Positions 6,398 through 7,449 of a stretch of 7,449 bases of DNA are shown piece by piece. The translations under genes were made by a program, and so were the position numbers. The first letter of the stretch is position 1, and each line of letters opens with the position of its first letter. The notes beneath the pieces are model-generated. The model saw only the letters and a program-made list of their open reading frames with translations, searched no databases and had not been told where the DNA came from. This DNA comes from Nonlabens sp. (GTDB lineage Bacteria; Bacteroidota; Bacteroidia; Flavobacteriales; Flavobacteriaceae), in contig JALZUY010000020.1 in assembly GCA_023301395.1 (NCBI GenBank), forward strand, positions 1 through 7,449, given 5' to 3'.

Positions 6398-7192
6398 ATG
6401 GGAAAAATTACGTATCCTTCCGTTTTAAGAAATAAATTAACCAAAACCGATAATATATTGCGTTGTAAGCAATATGTGTTATCGGCGTTTTTGATGTTGT
6501 CAATAGCTTTCATTAGTTATGGGCAAGGTCCAGATACAGATAGTCTATCAACATATTGTGAGTCAGTTTACCGCTCAGACCCTAATAGTGGAGCTACAGA
6601 GGTGCTAGATAGCGCGGGGCAACCTATACTAGGTGTATTTGCAGGGGTTAATGTTGTTGTAACAGGAGATGATAGTCCAGGAAGTGGTGGTATTGATGCT
6701 TTTATAAGAGAACCTACAGTGATATCTAATTCTCAATACCAATTGTTATATAGCTCAACAGATTTACAATCGTTCTTGTCTTCTGGTATTATGCCAACAA
6801 GTGTAGATAATGGAGATGGTGCAACTACGTTAACGTGGTCTAACCTTCACACGGTGCTAAGTGCAAAAGGTTTTGTAATTCTTAACGTTACAGATGGAGT
6901 AGATGACTGTTGTAGTGAACCTTATGGATGGAGTGCCCTATCGCTTGATGGTACTTCTGGAGTAGCTCAAGACGTTGCAAATAACTTCTTATTTAATAGT
7001 GATTATGAAGGAGTAATAGTAAGTAATACAGGTACAACGATAACAACTAATGGAGATGCAGATCTTTCGGCATTACAGCTAGCTGGTTTTGAATATTATA
7101 TTGAAGTTTTAGATGGAACTGCAGAGGGAGTATGTTTTAAAATGCTTGAAGCAAGTGCTACAGCAACGAATATGATAATAGATAGAAGGTGA
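6398..7192 (+). CDS. Hypothetical secreted protein with extended signal peptide; probably the truncated front of a longer gene
   Basis: I do not recognise the mature part. The N-terminus is a long signal peptide: a basic n-region of about 26 residues starting MGKIT and ending RCKQY, a hydrophobic core VLSAFLMLSIAFISYG, and probable cleavage around G42-Q43. The mature 221 residues are polar and beta-rich, with four cysteines (C54, adjacent C171-C172, C246), consistent with an envelope or secreted protein. No domain and no T9SS sorting signal is present. The frame ends in MIIDRR and TGA directly after a tandem ATAG duplication at 7178-7185. Removing one copy continues the reading as MIIEGDANAGISNATISIP up to 7292. 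The gene is therefore probably frameshifted, and the product shortened. The next gene starts with a similar MAKIT sequence, so the two may be tandem paralogues. Starts further in (for example ATG 6494) would lose the signal peptide. Confidence 0.65.
   Translation: MGKITYPSVLRNKLTKTDNILRCKQYVLSAFLMLSIAFISYGQGPDTDSLSTYCESVYRSDPNSGATEVLDSAGQPILGVFAGVNVVVTGDDSPGSGGIDAFIREPTVISNSQYQLLYSSTDLQSFLSSGIMPTSVDNGDGATTLTWSNLHTVLSAKGFVILNVTDGVDDCCSEPYGWSALSLDGTSGVAQDVANNFLFNSDYEGVIVSNTGTTITTNGDADLSALQLAGFEYYIEVLDGTAEGVCFKMLEASATATNMIIDRR
6443..6492 (+). repeat. Imperfect inverted repeat in the signal-peptide coding region
   Basis: The left arm AAAACCGATAATATATTGC at 6443-6461 and the right arm at 6469-6492 (GCAATAT, then TTATCGG, then CGTTTTT) can pair around a 7-base loop GTTGTAA. 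ATATTGC/GCAATAT and CCGATAA/TTATCGG are each perfect 7-bp helices, separated by a small internal loop; an A/T-rich end follows, and the right arm ends in a T-run. It lies 45-95 bases after the start codon and encodes part of the extended n-region and hydrophobic core. It may be an attenuator-like structure, a recombination relic, or coincidence. Confidence 0.45.
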
Positions 7193-7292
7193 TGCTAATG
7201 CGGGTATTAGTAATGCGACAATTTCAATTCCTGCAGGAGTAGCAGGAGCAACATTTGCACTAAGACAGCATAGGTTTTTTAAAGATCTATAG
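7186..7292 (+). pseudogene. Out-of-frame continuation of the hypothetical secreted protein
   Basis: After the TGA at 7190-7192, a different frame reads EGDANAGISNATISIPAGVA and ends LRQHRFFKDL before a TAG at 7290-7292. The first 25 or so residues have the same polar, beta-rich, Ala/Gly/Thr/Ile composition as the upstream protein, so this looks like its former continuation, displaced by the extra ATAG at 7178-7185. With one copy removed the protein would be 296 residues, still without a recognisable C-terminal sorting domain. The last ten residues look unlike the rest, suggesting a second lesion such as a deletion junction near 7262-7270. Confidence 0.45.
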
Positions 7293-7360
7293 TCTTATTA
7301 TAAAGCGCAATTTTAATTCACTTGTATTTGGTGTTTTAAAAAAAAATCATAAACATATAT

Positions 7361-7368
7361 TAACTTTA
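7361..7368 (+). promoter_or_regulatory. Possible -7 promoter element before the last gene
   Basis: TAACTTTA, in the context TATTAACTTTAG, is one base from the Bacteroidota -7 consensus TAnnTTTG, and lies 11 bases before the ATG at 7380. The nearest TTTG (7327-7330) is 30 bases upstream, further than the usual spacing of about 19-21, so only the -7 half is supported. If real, transcription would start within a few bases of the start codon. Confidence 0.25.
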
Positions 7369-7379
7369 GTCGAACAACT

Positions 7380-7449
7380 ATGGCGAAAATTACAATTATT
7401 GCAAAATGTTTTGAAGGAGTTCACAATAAGTGGGGTTCTTTAGTTGTTA
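7380..7449 (+). CDS. Start of a gene with MAKIT-type extended signal peptide (3' end outside window)
   Basis: ATG at 7380 opens a frame that stays open to the window edge, reading MAKITIIAKCFEGVHNKWGS and on into LVV. Only 23 residues are visible, so function cannot be assigned. The opening resembles MGKIT of the gene at 6398 (M, then G or A, then KIT). The visible basic, weakly hydrophobic stretch followed by SLVV would fit the long n-region and first hydrophobic residues of a similar extended signal peptide. It lies 87 bp after the end of the broken frame, with AT-rich sequence and a 9-base A-run between. A large T9SS surface protein is possible, but this is inference from the N-terminus only. 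Confidence 0.5.
   Translation, partial: MAKITIIAKCFEGVHNKWGSLVV

Noticed and set aside
7282..7301. Weak AAGA...TCTT hairpin after the broken frame as a terminator
   Set aside because: Only about 4 bp of stem and no T-run.
1..7449. CRISPR array, tRNA/rRNA, insertion sequence ends or a defence system
   Set aside because: No regularly spaced identical repeats, no cloverleaf-like sequence, no transposase or nuclease motifs in any credible frame.

Overview
The window reads as AT-rich chromosomal DNA of a marine-type member of the Bacteroidota, most likely Flavobacteriaceae. The reasons are the genes themselves (a gliding-motility-type C-terminal sorting domain, a PorP/SprF family protein, a TPR/beta-propeller/OmpA protein), the lack of Shine-Dalgarno sequences before the start codons, and a palindrome (core GCTTTCGCGAAAGC) that I recall as frequent in some marine flavobacterial genomes.

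Layout. Positions 1-4335 (+) hold a three-gene cluster. It starts with the 3' end of a large secreted surface protein: a prealbumin-like/CNA-B-like module, Asp-rich calcium-binding repeats, and a type B type IX secretion (T9SS) C-terminal domain. After a terminator-like hairpin comes a PorP/SprF outer membrane protein, followed 11 bp later by a PorE-like peptidoglycan-binding OmpA family protein. This is the usual arrangement of a T9SS adhesin with its dedicated outer-membrane partner and a cell-wall anchor. A strong bidirectional terminator at 4355-4388 separates it from the convergent prfC (peptide chain release factor 3, minus strand), an ordinary housekeeping gene.

Positions 6019-6397 are an AT-rich intergenic region between the divergent prfC and the next gene. 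It carries a degenerate copy of the palindrome and short direct repeats, but no RNA gene or convincing promoter that I can defend. From 6398 a gene begins with an unusually long signal peptide (MGKIT..., about 43 residues) and a mature part I do not recognise. It stops early at 7192, just after a tandem 4-bp duplication (ATAG ATAG). Removing one copy would reopen the frame to 7292, so it looks like a broken or phase-shifted gene. At 7380 another gene starts with the similar MAKIT..., and runs off the window.

The main points worth a second look are the hairpin between adhesin and sprF-like gene, the palindrome that writes part of a signal peptide, the codon-usage break inside the adhesin, and the MxKIT extended signal peptides beside the ATAG frameshift. 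I found no CRISPR array, tRNA, rRNA, insertion sequence, or clearly novel defence or mobile system.
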